In this document: in pieces, positions 27,626-36,620 of the stretch
Position numbering within the stretch: the first letter of the stretch is position 1
Layout: every line of letters begins with the position of its first letter
Source: Salegentibacter sp.
Lineage (GTDB): Bacteria > Bacteroidota > Bacteroidia > Flavobacteriales > Flavobacteriaceae
Direction: 5' to 3'
Assembly: GCA_017795085.1 (NCBI GenBank)
Contig: CP051246.1
Span: forward strand, 1,180,514 to 1,244,513
DNA: 64,000 bases
The notes under the pieces: generated by a model
Seen by the model: only the letters and a program-made list of their open reading frames with translations
Told to the model about the DNA's origin: nothing
Database searches by the model: none
Program-made: the position numbers and the translations under genes

Positions 27626-28432
27626 TCACAACTTTTTATATTTAATCCACTTATCGCAAATAAAAAATTTTAATTGTGCCTCATGATTTTGATCTATTAA
27701 ATTCTGAAGAGGCTGTTGATCAACAAGATAATATAAAAATGCACCAATATCTTCATCCGATAACGCTAAATTCATAAGCATATAGTCATAATAATTAGTT
27801 TTTAAAAAATGGATATTTTCTCTCTTCTTATCTATTTCTATATGTTTTTTTATTCTATCTGTCCGTCCAGAAATTTTATTTATGATAGGATCAACCTCTA
27901 GCGAGCCTCCCAGAAGGCTAAGTAAGTGGATAAGTTTAAAATCACCGGCTGTATATAACTTTCTTTCATTAGGGCTAAGCTTTTTTACTTTTTTGGGTAT
28001 TATACCTAGCGAGACTGCATCAATATTTGCATATTGATTTATCTCCACTTCATCCAATTCTATCCTATGGTCACTTACTTCAAAAAGGAAGAGCTTACTT
28101 TCCAGATGACTTCTTTTTATAACTACTATAGATTCCTTTATGCTAACATGGGAAATAACCAATGAATCCCCAATTTTAGCCCTAATTTTAAAAATACCTT
28201 CTTCGTTGGTTGTTACGGTTTGTGCATTAGCTATGTTTTTTATGTGAATATCTTGAAGTGTAGAATCCTTGCTTTGTACAATTCCCTCCAGGTATTCTAT
28301 TTCTTGAGAATAGGACGCCGCATGAATAAAAAATAAACATAGGAAGGTAAAGGTTATATTGGCATACAAAGAAAGAAAATACGCAGGTATTAATTCTATA
28401 AATACATTTGAAAAAGAAAAATTGATATTCAT
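27626..28432 (-). CDS. Carboxypeptidase-like regulatory-domain (CarboxypepD_reg) exported protein
   Basis: A 268-residue protein with a hydrophobic export segment (about 19-42, ANITFTFLCLFFIHAASYSQ) preceded by an unusually long N-terminus. A beta-sandwich of the CarboxypepD_reg-like type follows (about 48-125: LEGIVQSKDSTLQDIHIKNI, TTNEEGIFKIRAKIGDSLVIS), as found at the front of TonB-dependent receptors and in stand-alone Bacteroidota proteins. The C-terminal part (KKVKKLSPNERKLYTAGDF) is typical of the stand-alone group. The true start may be later. The role is unknown. Confidence 0.75.
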   Translation of the reverse strand: MNINFSFSNVFIELIPAYFLSLYANITFTFLCLFFIHAASYSQEIEYLEGIVQSKDSTLQDIHIKNIANAQTVTTNEEGIFKIRAKIGDSLVISHVSIKESIVVIKRSHLESKLFLFEVSDHRIELDEVEINQYANIDAVSLGIIPKKVKKLSPNERKLYTAGDFKLIHLLSLLGGSLEVDPIINKISGRTDRIKKHIEIDKKRENIHFLKTNYYDYMLMNLALSDEDIGAFLYYLVDQQPLQNLIDQNHEAQLKFFICDKWIKYKKL

Positions 28433-28531
28433 AGAATTGTTTCTATTCTAAGTATTGGAGGTACTCACTCAAGCTGGTTGGTTACAATATTATCAATTCT
28501 ATTTGTTAAAGTATTTTAAATATTTCTAAAA

Positions 28532-28587
28532 AGAGCTTATTTGTTACGGCCGAGGAAAATTATGGCTATAGGTAACAAATAAGCTCT
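28532..28587. terminator. Long inverted repeat downstream of tonB
   Basis: The arms AGAGCTTATTTGTTAC (28532-28547) and GTAACAAATAAGCTCT (28572-28587) are perfect 16-bp inverted copies around a 24-base loop. On the minus strand the stem is followed by five T, so it can end the tonB transcript. Confidence 0.65.
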
Positions 28588-28671
28588 GTAGTGTTTTTAA
28601 TTGATATGTTGAGTGCTCCTTTTGGCCTTATCCCGAATTTAAATAGGGAGGTTTAAAAGGCTAGTGTTCAA

Positions 28672-29391
28672 CTAATCTACCTTAAAAATTATTGGCAAGG
28701 CGTAAGAAACATTTACAGGTTTTCCGCGTTGTTTTCCGGGTTGCATATCGGGTAAATTTTCAATAATCTCCCTGGCCTCTTGTTCCAAGGCGGAATGTGG
28801 TGCCCGGATTTGAATATCAGTTACTTCTCCTTTTTTATTTATCATAAACATTACATTTATACGGGTAATTCCTGAAAGGCCTAATTTTTCACCTAAACTT
28901 TTATCAAATTCACGATTGATGTATTTTGTGATTTTTTCACTCATACAGGTTTTTCTTTCGCCATTATCTTTTAAGGTTTCACAGCCCGGAAAAATGGGCA
29001 CATCTTCAATAAATTCAAAAGGAACTTTTTCAGGTTCATCATCTTCAGGGGCTTCCACAATATCGTCCACATCAACAATGTCTTCTATATTATCTTCCAG
29101 ACTTTCGGTATTATCTTCCGCTTCATCGGGTTCATCATTGTCAATTGGTTCAATCTTATCTATAATAGTTTTTGGCGGCGGGGGAGGAGTAGCCTGGGGT
29201 GGGGTGGTAATCGGAATAACTTCCTCTTCAGGTTCGGCATAAGTAATCTGGTCTTTAGAATCTGTAGCTACAGCATAGGTTTTCCACTCTAGACCGAGGT
29301 AAGCCAATAATAATACAAGGATTAAACCGGTTTGTAAAAAAATAATTCCACGACGGTTTAAATCAGCTTTCTTGTTTTTCTTCGGTTTCAT
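28672..29391 (-). CDS. Energy transducer TonB
   Basis: A 239-residue TonB with one N-terminal membrane helix (about 14-33, GIIFLQTGLILVLLLAYLGL), a proline-rich then very acidic periplasmic stretch (PPQATPPPPPKTI, DNIEDIVDVDDIVEAPEDD), and a C-terminal TonB domain (about 140-239) with GITRINVMFMINKKGEVTDI and the final VSYALPIIFKVD. It passes proton-motive energy from ExbBD to outer-membrane TonB-dependent receptors. No exbBD is adjacent, which is common for the multiple TonB paralogues of Bacteroidota. Confidence 0.93.
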   Translation of the reverse strand: MKPKKNKKADLNRRGIIFLQTGLILVLLLAYLGLEWKTYAVATDSKDQITYAEPEEEVIPITTPPQATPPPPPKTIIDKIEPIDNDEPDEAEDNTESLEDNIEDIVDVDDIVEAPEDDEPEKVPFEFIEDVPIFPGCETLKDNGERKTCMSEKITKYINREFDKSLGEKLGLSGITRINVMFMINKKGEVTDIQIRAPHSALEQEAREIIENLPDMQPGKQRGKPVNVSYALPIIFKVD

Positions 29392-29636
29392 AAAAAATAG
29401 ATTTTAGTTAATTAATGAAAAAATGAATAAAAAATTATTGGCTGGTATGATAAACTATCAATAAAAATGCCAAAATGATTTTGTTTCTTTCTATCAGTGG
29501 CATGGATATCCCGGGACTTCTCTCCATTTAGAAAAGTTTTTGTGATACCTACCTGGTGAGCTTGCCCTGAGCTTATTTATTTTTGTTGATTTTTTCTGAA
29601 GTTTGGAATTCATAAGGTCAGTATGGGCTAAAAAAC

Positions 29637-29644
29637 TACTTTTG
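29637..29644 (+). promoter_or_regulatory. -7-like box just before deoC
   Basis: TACTTTTG matches TAnnTTTG exactly but lies only 4 bases before the ATG at 29649, so use of it would give a nearly leaderless mRNA. No TTG is at the right distance, so it may be coincidental. Confidence 0.25.
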
Positions 29645-29648
29645 TAGT

Positions 29649-30314
29649 ATGGAAATAAAGCGTTTTATAGATCATAGCCTGCTCAGACCTACAGCTACTG
29701 CTTCAGCTATTGAAGCTTTATGCCGGGAAGCCCTGGAATTTGAGTTTTATGCGGTTTGTATTCAGCCTTGTTATGTGGCCTTAGCGAAAAAAATTCTTAA
29801 AAATTCAGAAGTGAAAATCGCGAATGTGATCGGTTTTCCATTAGGAGCCAATACTACTAAAGTAAAGGTGTTTGAAGCTAGAGATTGTATAAAAAACGGC
29901 GCCGATGAAATTGATATGGTACTGAATATTGGCTGGGTGAAAAGCGGTAAATTTAGCGCTGTGGAAGCGGAAATTACTGCGGTAAAACAGGAAATAGGGA
30001 ATAAACTTTTAAAAGTTATTATTGAAACCTGTTACCTTAGCGATCAGGAGAAAAAACAAGCTTGTTGGGCTGTACTGAATGCGGGAGCTGATTTTGTAAA
30101 AACATCAACCGGTTTTGGTACTGCAGGTGCGAGCTTTGAAGATGTAAAATTGATTAAAGAAACCCTGGGAAATAATATAAAGATCAAAGCTTCAGGGGGG
30201 ATTAAAAATAAAGAAACCGCAAAACGCTATATTGAATTAGGGGTTAGTCGAATAGGAACTTCTTCGGGAGTAAACTATGTAAAGGAAAGCCCACAAAGCA
30301 TTAAAAAGAAATAA
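29649..30314 (+). CDS. deoC: Deoxyribose-phosphate aldolase
   Basis: A 221-residue class I aldolase that splits 2-deoxyribose 5-phosphate into glyceraldehyde 3-phosphate and acetaldehyde. The Schiff-base Lys151 is in VKTSTGFGTAGA, the second catalytic Lys180 in IKIKASGGI, and Asp89 in ADEIDMVLNIG. The N-terminus IDHSLLRPTATASAIE and IGFPLGANTTKVKVFEA are family hallmarks. It is followed 69 bp later by deoD on the same strand, so nucleoside phosphorolysis and deoxyribose breakdown are encoded together. Confidence 0.96.
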   Translation: MEIKRFIDHSLLRPTATASAIEALCREALEFEFYAVCIQPCYVALAKKILKNSEVKIANVIGFPLGANTTKVKVFEARDCIKNGADEIDMVLNIGWVKSGKFSAVEAEITAVKQEIGNKLLKVIIETCYLSDQEKKQACWAVLNAGADFVKTSTGFGTAGASFEDVKLIKETLGNNIKIKASGGIKNKETAKRYIELGVSRIGTSSGVNYVKESPQSIKKK

Positions 30315-30343
30315 CACTCGATTACAAGACAAGCCTGTGGGCG

Positions 30344-30363
30344 TTTAAATCTCGATTATCGAG
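30344..30363. repeat. Intergenic palindrome within an 18-bp repeated sequence
   Basis: TTTAAATCTCGATTATCG (30344-30361) is the exact reverse complement of 6306-6323. It overlaps the 13-base palindrome CTCGATTATCGAG (30351-30363), between deoC and deoD. Confidence 0.35.
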
Positions 30364-30383
30364 TTGATAATACTAATTAAAAA

Positions 30384-31079
30384 ATGAGCATACATATACA
30401 GGCAAAAAAAGGAGAAATTGCTGAAACGGTTTTGCTTCCGGGCGATCCCAAACGAGCTGAATGGATTGCGAAAACTTTTCTTGAAAATCCGGTATGTTAT
30501 AATGAAATAAGAGGCATGTTAGGTTTTACCGGTACCTATAAAGGCAAAAAAATTTCGGTACAGGCTACCGGAATGGGGATTCCTTCAGCATTGATTTATG
30601 CTACTGAACTTTTAAAATTTTATGGGGTCAAAAATCTCATTCGTGTGGGAACGGCCGGTTCTTATCAAAAGGTTGTTAAGGTAAACGATATAGTTATAGC
30701 AATGTCGGCTTCTTCAAATTCAGGTTTTAACCGTTCTCGTTTTCAGTTTGCCGATTTTGCGCCTACAGCCAATTTTGATTTATTGATGAAAGCGACAAAG
30801 TATGCGAGAGAAAATAATATAGGTTTTCATGCCGGTAATGTACTTACTTCTGATGATTTTTATGAAGATGATGATGTTTATAAGAAATGGGCGCGTTATG
30901 GGGTATTATGTGTAGAGATGGAAACTGCCGGCTTATATTCTGTAGCTTCAAAATTTGGGGCCCGGGCAATTTCTGTACTTACTATTGCCGATTCGCTGGT
31001 TACCGGTGAACACCTATCTTCAAAAGATAGGGAAACCAGTTTTGACGGGATGATAAAGATAGCTTTAAATGCCCACTAA
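30384..31079 (+). CDS. deoD: Purine-nucleoside phosphorylase
   Basis: A 231-residue hexameric-type (trimer of dimers) phosphorylase that cleaves purine (deoxy)ribonucleosides with phosphate. Hallmarks are VLLPGDPKRAEWIA (phosphate binding), GMGIPSALIYATELLKFYG, and EMETAGLYSVASKFGARA (ribose-binding Glu-Met-Glu). SDDFYEDDDVYKKWARYGV is also typical of DeoD. Phosphorylase then aldolase in one region forms a nucleoside salvage unit with deoC. Confidence 0.95.
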   Translation: MSIHIQAKKGEIAETVLLPGDPKRAEWIAKTFLENPVCYNEIRGMLGFTGTYKGKKISVQATGMGIPSALIYATELLKFYGVKNLIRVGTAGSYQKVVKVNDIVIAMSASSNSGFNRSRFQFADFAPTANFDLLMKATKYARENNIGFHAGNVLTSDDFYEDDDVYKKWARYGVLCVEMETAGLYSVASKFGARAISVLTIADSLVTGEHLSSKDRETSFDGMIKIALNAH

Positions 31080-31115
31080 TATTTAATGCCATAAATTGAA
31101 TTCAAATCTTATATC

Positions 31116-32006
31116 ATGAGAAATTTTTTAACATTTGTTTTATTTATTTTTACAAGTATTGTTGCCGTTTCTCAAAATTCTTTAAGTAAACTGGAAGCCA
31201 CTATCCAGGATAGTTTTGAAGCTGAACAGGGCGATTTTGCGCTGGCCTTTACAATGATTTCTGAAGGAAATAAAGAACTTTTTATAAATGCTGATGAGCG
31301 CTTTCACGCAGCCAGCACTATGAAAACACCGGTGATGATTGAAATTTTTAAACAGGCTACAAAGAAAACCCTTTCATTAGACGATTCCCTGGAAATAAAA
31401 AACCGGTTTGTTAGTATTGAAGATGGTAGTGAATTCAGCCTTGAACTCAGCCGTGACGATGCTGAACATTTGTATGAACAGATTGGTAAAAAGCGAAGTA
31501 TTCGCGATTTGGTAACCGATATGGTAATTTACAGCTCTAACCTTGCCACCAATATTGTTATTGAACTGGCAGGTACTGAAAATATAAATAATACCATGCG
31601 GGAACTCGGTGCAGATAATATTCAGGTTTTACGTGGGGTAGAAGATATGAAAGCCTATAATGCCGGTAAAAGTAATACTACTACAGCCCGGGATTTGCAA
31701 ATTATTTTTGAAGCTTTGGCAAAAAGAAATGCTGTAAGTCCTGAAGCTGATAAACAAATGCTTGAAATTTTACGTCAACAAAAACATACCGATTTAATTC
31801 CTGCACTGCTTCCTGAAAATATAAAAATAGCCAATAAAACCGGATGGATAGATGGAGTACATCACGATTCGGCATTTCTTGAATTGCCCGATGGAAAGTC
31901 TTACGTTTTAGTGCTGCTTTCAAAAAATATGGAAGATATGGAGGCCGGTACAAAAATGCTGGCTCAGGTCTCCAAGATGGTTTATGATTTTGTAAAAGCA
32001 CAATAA
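31116..32006 (+). CDS. Class A beta-lactamase-like serine hydrolase
   Basis: A 296-residue exported protein (signal FLTFVLFIFTSIVAVSQ) with the class A beta-lactamase fold. The catalytic SxxK is Ser67-Thr-Met-Lys70 (HAASTMKTPV) and the KTG motif is Lys241-Thr-Gly243 (IANKTGWIDGVHHD). The SDN loop reads Ser140-Ser-Asn142 (IYSSNLATN), with Asp replaced by Ser. The omega-loop region GVEDMKAYN offers Glu176 as a candidate general base. It may be an active beta-lactamase, or a related enzyme with weak or different activity. It lies 36 bp after deoD with no linked regulator. Confidence 0.85.
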   Translation: MRNFLTFVLFIFTSIVAVSQNSLSKLEATIQDSFEAEQGDFALAFTMISEGNKELFINADERFHAASTMKTPVMIEIFKQATKKTLSLDDSLEIKNRFVSIEDGSEFSLELSRDDAEHLYEQIGKKRSIRDLVTDMVIYSSNLATNIVIELAGTENINNTMRELGADNIQVLRGVEDMKAYNAGKSNTTTARDLQIIFEALAKRNAVSPEADKQMLEILRQQKHTDLIPALLPENIKIANKTGWIDGVHHDSAFLELPDGKSYVLVLLSKNMEDMEAGTKMLAQVSKMVYDFVKAQ

Positions 32007-32449
32007 TTTTTATTTCTGCCAGTACTAATGTCCCCGGCATTATTGATAATTGTCTAATAAGTTTACCACAAGGTTCTTTAAATTGGAAAATAGAGGTAAT
32101 AAATTTATTTCCGCCAGTGGGGTGAATACACCGAGAAGGCTGTCCGAAAAGCTTTTTTAAGCCGTCATTCTAAATTTGTTTCAGAACATAATCTATTAAT
32201 AATAAGAATATTACAGAAGATGAAGGAAGTTCAGTTTGACGAATTTATATCTTGTCAAATAGCCTCTTTTCCGAAACATACTTTGAGTTTTTTGATTAGA
32301 AATAAAGACCTTGCTTCTATAGATGTTTTCCCTAAAATTTTTATTAAAATTGAATTTTACTTTTTTTTGATTGTTGCCAGACCAGAAATTTCGATTTCTC
32401 AAGATATATGTTATTTTAGCTGAAATGAGTTTTATATAATCTTAATGAC
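32007..32449. other. Intergenic, no gene recognised
   Basis: An open frame at 32220-32423 is A+T-rich, hydrophobic and domain-less and is not called. No clear promoter or terminator was found. Confidence 0.4.
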
Positions 32450-33199
32450 ATGAAATATACCTATTTTCTGGTTGGACTTTGTTGTTTGCCGGCGTTTCAG
32501 AGCTTTAGCCAATCTACAAATATTCCTCCCGAAGCTACTGAGTTTTATGAGCCTGTGCCACAAAAAATAGCAGCTTCAGCCGTAAACACCAAAGCTCCTT
32601 CTGATGCGATAGTCTTATTTGACGGAAATAATCTTTCAGCCTGGGAAAATGAAAAAGACGGCAGTAAGCCTAAATGGAAAGTAGAAGATGGAGTTTTAAC
32701 GGTAAATCCGGGTACCGGCAGCATAAAAACCAAAGAAAGTTTTGGGGATATGCAATTGCATCTTGAGTGGCGCTCTCCTGCCGAAGTTAAGTCTGAAGGC
32801 CAGGGGCGTGGTAACAGCGGTGTTTATATTATGAATAAGTACGAGGTTCAAATCCTTGATTCTTATGAAAATGATACCTATACCAATGGACAGGCTGCAA
32901 GTATTTATAAACAGTCGCCGCCGTTGGTAAATGCAAGCGTTCCGCCGGGAGAATGGAATTCTTACGACATTATTTTTATAGCTCCCCGATTTGATAAAAA
33001 CGGCGCGTTAATTAGTCCGGCAAAACTTACAGTTTTCCATAACGGGGCTTTAGTTCAAAATAATTTTAAGCTTCGCGGGCCTACTGTATATACAGGAATA
33101 CCTAACTATACACAACATCAGGAAGAATTACCTTTACATCTTCAAGATCACGGCAACCCGGTAAGTTTTAGAAATATCTGGCTTAGAAAATTAAACTGA
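32450..33199 (+). CDS. DUF1080 (3-keto-disaccharide hydrolase) family exported protein
   Basis: A 249-residue protein with a signal peptide (YFLVGLCCLPAFQSFSQ) and one DUF1080 (PF06439) concanavalin-like domain. Typical motifs are AIVLFDGNNLSAWENEKDG, WKVEDGVLTVNPGTGSIKTK, GDMQLHLEWRSP, GRGNSGVYIMNKYEVQILDS and LPLHLQDHGNPVSFRNIWLR. The family includes hydrolases of 3-keto-glycosides. The oxidoreductase and aldo/keto reductase that follow support a role in making or processing 3-keto sugars, with hydrolysis outside the cytoplasm. The substrate sugar is unknown. Confidence 0.9.
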   Translation: MKYTYFLVGLCCLPAFQSFSQSTNIPPEATEFYEPVPQKIAASAVNTKAPSDAIVLFDGNNLSAWENEKDGSKPKWKVEDGVLTVNPGTGSIKTKESFGDMQLHLEWRSPAEVKSEGQGRGNSGVYIMNKYEVQILDSYENDTYTNGQAASIYKQSPPLVNASVPPGEWNSYDIIFIAPRFDKNGALISPAKLTVFHNGALVQNNFKLRGPTVYTGIPNYTQHQEELPLHLQDHGNPVSFRNIWLRKLN

Positions 33200-33317
33200 T
33201 GAAAGCTCGTAATCCCGAAGTGAATACGGGATCAAGTTGGGGATTCAATAAAGATGGCCATGACCAACCAACCGGTATAAACAAACCGAAATCAATAGTT
33301 TATAAAATTTTATATAA

Positions 33318-34649
33318 ATGAAAAAATCAAGAAGGACTTTTATAAAGAATACTGCCCTGGCTACGGCTGGCTTGAGTTTACCCGGTTCGGTTTTAGCGCA
33401 AAACCTGAGTAAACTTTCAGCAAATGAAACTTTAAATATAGCGCTTATAGGCTGTAAAGGAATGGGCTGGGCTAATTTACAGGCACATCTTAAAATCGAT
33501 AAGGTAAATTGTGTTGCCCTTGCTGATGTAGATGAAAATGTATTGGAAGAACGACTTGGAAATGTAGAAGCGCTAACTGGCAAAAGGCCAAAAGCTTATA
33601 CCGATTATCGAAAAATGTTGGAAGATAAAGATATTGATGCGGTTATTATCGCTACACCAGACCATTGGCATTGCCTTAATACTATTCATGCCCTTGAAGC
33701 CGGAAAAGATATTTACGTAGAAAAACCCCTGGCAAATAGCGTGGAAGAATGTAACTTGATGTTAGCGGCGGCAAAAAAACATAACCGAATTATCCAGGTA
33801 GGGCAGTGGCAACGTAGCGGCACCCATTACGACGATGCCATTGCCTATGTGAAATCGGGGAAATTGGGAAATATTAGATTGGTGAAATGTTGGGCTTATA
33901 TTGGCTGGAAAGATCGTTTGCCTAAAAAACCGGATGCACCGGTACCCGACGGGGTTGATTATAATATGTGGTTAGGTCCGGCTCCAAAACGTCCCTTTAA
34001 TGAAAATAGGTTTCATTTTACCTTTCGTTGGTTCTGGGACTATGCCGGAGGTTTAATGACAGATTGGGGAGTTCACGAACTGGATATTGCCTTGTATGCC
34101 ATGGGGGCTAAGGCTCCTAAATCGGTATTGGCATCGGGAGGAAAATTTGCCTACCCCAATGATGCTGCCGAGACTCCAGACACCCTCCAGGCGGTTTATG
34201 AATTTGATGATTTTAATTTGCTTTGGGAACACGCTGTAGGAATAGATGGTGGAAACTACGGAAGGTATGAAGGCATTGCTTTTATTGGTAATAACGGAAC
34301 TTTGGTAGTAAATCGTGATGGTTGGGAAGTTATTCCGGAAACCGAAGAAAAAGATGGGGAAAGTCAGAATAAAACCGATCGGATTGAATTGCAAAAACCA
34401 AATGGAAGTGGCCTTGACGCCCATACCCGGAATTTTGTAAAAGCTATAAGGACACGTGATGCATCTATCCTTAACTGTGGTATAGAAACCGGTAGCATCG
34501 CGGCAATTAATGCCCATATGGGGAATATAGCTTTTAAAACCGGAAAAAAACTACATTGGAATGCCGCCGAGGAATCTTTTGATGATGCTGAGGCTAATAA
34601 ACTTTTAAAGGCAAACTATCAGAATGGTTGGGATTTACCCGGCGCTTAA
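33318..34649 (+). CDS. Gfo/Idh/MocA oxidoreductase with Tat signal
   Basis: A 443-residue NAD(P)-dependent sugar oxidoreductase. The N-terminus SRRTFIKNTALATAGLSLPG is a twin-arginine signal, so the folded enzyme with cofactor is exported. The Rossmann fold begins NIALIGCKGMGWAN, and the catalytic motif is YVEKPLANSVEEC. The C-terminal domain includes WFWDYAGGLMTDWGVHELDIA, typical of the Bacteroidota periplasmic GFO group thought to oxidise C3 of sugars. Its place between the DUF1080 gene and an aldo/keto reductase fits a 3-keto-glycoside pathway. Activity is inferred from family and context. Confidence 0.9.
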   Translation: MKKSRRTFIKNTALATAGLSLPGSVLAQNLSKLSANETLNIALIGCKGMGWANLQAHLKIDKVNCVALADVDENVLEERLGNVEALTGKRPKAYTDYRKMLEDKDIDAVIIATPDHWHCLNTIHALEAGKDIYVEKPLANSVEECNLMLAAAKKHNRIIQVGQWQRSGTHYDDAIAYVKSGKLGNIRLVKCWAYIGWKDRLPKKPDAPVPDGVDYNMWLGPAPKRPFNENRFHFTFRWFWDYAGGLMTDWGVHELDIALYAMGAKAPKSVLASGGKFAYPNDAAETPDTLQAVYEFDDFNLLWEHAVGIDGGNYGRYEGIAFIGNNGTLVVNRDGWEVIPETEEKDGESQNKTDRIELQKPNGSGLDAHTRNFVKAIRTRDASILNCGIETGSIAAINAHMGNIAFKTGKKLHWNAAEESFDDAEANKLLKANYQNGWDLPGA

Positions 34650-34663
34650 ATTGAATATATTTT

Positions 34664-35659
34664 ATGGAATTATATAAACCCGCAGAAGATCGTTACGAAA
34701 AAATGCAATACCGCCGTTGTGGAAAAAGCGGTATTAAACTCCCGATGATATCTCTTGGGCTATGGCATAACTTTGGCGATGAAGCCGATTTTGATAATGC
34801 TGCTGAAATTCTTCGTACGGCTTTTGATCACGGAATTACACATTTTGATTTGGCTAATAATTACGGCCCGCCTTATGGAACGGCTGAAAAGAATTTTGGA
34901 AAAATTTTTGAACGCGATTTTAAAGCATACCGAGATGAACTAATTATTTCTACCAAAGCCGGTTGGGATATGTGGCCTGGTCCCTACGGAAATTTTGGTT
35001 CGCGGAAATATTTAGTTGCCAGCTTAGACCAATCTCTACAGCGTATGGGATTGGATTATGTTGATATTTTCTATCACCATCGTCCCGACCCTGAAACTCC
35101 TCTGGAAGAAACAATGGGAGCTTTAGACCAAATTGTAAGACAGGGAAAAGCTTTGTATGTAGGAATTTCACAGTATTCTGCAGAAGAAACTGAGAAAGCT
35201 GCTGCTATTTTAAAGGAACTGCGTACCCCATTTTTAATTCATCAACCACGCTATAATATGATGGATCGCTGGGTTGAAAACGGGCTGTTGAATAGCCTGC
35301 AAAAAACCGGCCTGGGAAGTATTGCTTTCTCTCCGCTGGAACAGGGAATTCTAACTAATAAATACCTAAATGGAATTCCTGAAGATAGCCGGGCGGCCAA
35401 AAAAGGGACTTATTTAGATAAAAATAAAGTTACCCCAGAAGTGGTTAAAAAAATCAAAGCTTTACATGAAATTGCCCGGGAGCGAAATCAAAGTTTAGCA
35501 CAGATGGCGGTAGCCTGGCTGTTAAAAGATGAGCGGGTCACTTCCGTATTGGTTGGGGTAAGTAAAAGCACGCAGTTACTTGACAATATCCAGGCGCTTA
35601 AAAATACCGGCTTTAGCAAAGAAGAATTAAAGAAAATTGATGATATCTTAGGCTATTAA
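34664..35659 (+). CDS. Aldo/keto reductase, L-glyceraldehyde 3-phosphate reductase (YghZ/GPR) type
   Basis: A 331-residue aldo/keto reductase beginning with MQYRRCGKSGIKLPMISLGLWHNFG after a short lead. The tetrad is visible: Asp in THFDLANNYGPPYG (with the following Tyr), Lys in IISTKAGWDMWPGPYG, and His in YVDIFYHHRPDP. The WPGPYGNFGSRKYL stretch is distinctive for the YghZ/GPR group, which reduces L-glyceraldehyde 3-phosphate and methylglyoxal. It starts 14 bp after the Gfo/Idh/MocA stop, so the two are co-transcribed. It is the last intact core gene before the degraded island. Confidence 0.92.
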   Translation: MELYKPAEDRYEKMQYRRCGKSGIKLPMISLGLWHNFGDEADFDNAAEILRTAFDHGITHFDLANNYGPPYGTAEKNFGKIFERDFKAYRDELIISTKAGWDMWPGPYGNFGSRKYLVASLDQSLQRMGLDYVDIFYHHRPDPETPLEETMGALDQIVRQGKALYVGISQYSAEETEKAAAILKELRTPFLIHQPRYNMMDRWVENGLLNSLQKTGLGSIAFSPLEQGILTNKYLNGIPEDSRAAKKGTYLDKNKVTPEVVKKIKALHEIARERNQSLAQMAVAWLLKDERVTSVLVGVSKSTQLLDNIQALKNTGFSKEELKKIDDILGY

Positions 35660-35700
35660 AGGGCTTATGAAGCCTCAAAAGCTTCCTGCCACCCCGACTT
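35656..35700 (+). repeat. att-like direct repeat, left copy
   Basis: It starts TTAAAGGGCTTATGAAGCCT and ends GCTTCCTGCCACCCCGACTT, beginning one base before the stop codon of the aldo/keto reductase. The right copy at 50295-50335 matches with three substitutions in the aligned part and a 3-base gap. Its end also matches the sequence before the second integrase remnant (44505). It lies about 214 bp upstream of an integrase remnant. Confidence 0.5.
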
Positions 35701-35719
35701 AGCGAAAGTTAAATTATAT

Positions 35720-35755
35720 CAAAACCTTGTTGATCTTATGATTATCAAGGTTTTG
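35720..35755. terminator. Hairpin between att-like site and integrase remnant
   Basis: CAAAACCTTG (35720-35729) and CAAGGTTTTG (35746-35755) form a stem that extends inward, followed by TTGTTTTT on the + strand. A similarly placed hairpin follows the second att-like copy. Confidence 0.55.
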
Positions 35756-35913
35756 TTGTTTTTGGGCTTTCATACAAAATGATGTAATATCATTGAAAAT
35801 GATACCCATTCGGTTACCTATTCGGTCACCTCTTTTTGAAAGATAAAAATGAGCATAACACTGATTTGACAACCGTTTTCAGCCGATTTGTCTAATTTGA
35901 AAACGCAAGTGTT

Positions 35914-36471
35914 ATGCAAAATTCTGTTACCTTTGGGGTCATCTTTGTACTCAAACAACAAAAAGTAAGTAATAATACAGCCCCTGTTTATGCAAGAATT
36001 ACTGTTAATGGAAAATGAGCTTTACTAAGTATAAAGCGCCGTATCGAAGTTAATAACTGGAACTCTGATGCCGGAAGAGGAAAAGGAACTTCCATAAAAG
36101 TACGTCAACTCAATACTTATCTCGATCAGGTTTACCGCAATCTTCTGGAAGCCCACAAGCAACTTTTAGATGAAAAACGGGTTATTACTGCACAAGCCGT
36201 CAAAGCCCGATATTTAGGAACCGATGATACGTTCAAAAAACTTTCGGATATTCTGGAATACCACAGTATCCATATGAGGAGTGTACTCAAGCCTGGAACA
36301 TTAAAAAACTACAGGACTACGGAAAAATACCTCAATGAATTCTTGGAAGTTAAACTTAAAACTTCAGATATTTTCCTAAAAGAACTCAATTATAGGTTCA
36401 TCGTCGACTTTGAATATTTCCTAAGAACATACAAATCAAAAACGCATCGACCTACTCCAATAACGAAGTAG
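35914..36471 (+). pseudogene. Broken tyrosine recombinase/integrase (N-terminal two domains only)
   Basis: The frame opens with MQNSVTFGVIFVLKQQKVSN and the arm-binding motif PVYARITVNGK, where an in-frame TGA (36016-36018) interrupts it. It then continues as ALLSIKRRIEVNNWNSDAGR, the linker LNTYLDQVYRNLLEAHKQLL and the core-binding (SAM-like) domain LKPGTLKNYRTTEKYLNEFL, ending at 36471 after FEYFLRTY. The catalytic domain with Arg/His/Tyr residues is missing. This is the family of about 400-residue Bacteroidota integrases. Both the internal stop and the missing C-terminus show that it is dead. Confidence 0.85.
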
Positions 36472-36620
36472 ATGCGCCACAACTAATTTGGAATTTTTTC
36501 ACGAGTTTGAAGTAAACGAAACCCCCTATCTTTGGACTTCTCAACAAAATAACTTTGGACTTTTCAACAAATATACTTGAAAATGTTATGCTCATCTTTG
36601 CAGTATAAAATTTTAAAAAA

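Noticed and set aside
32220..32423. 67-codon open frame before the DUF1080 gene
   Set aside because: A+T-rich hydrophobic translation without domain; an equally long frame exists on the opposite strand.
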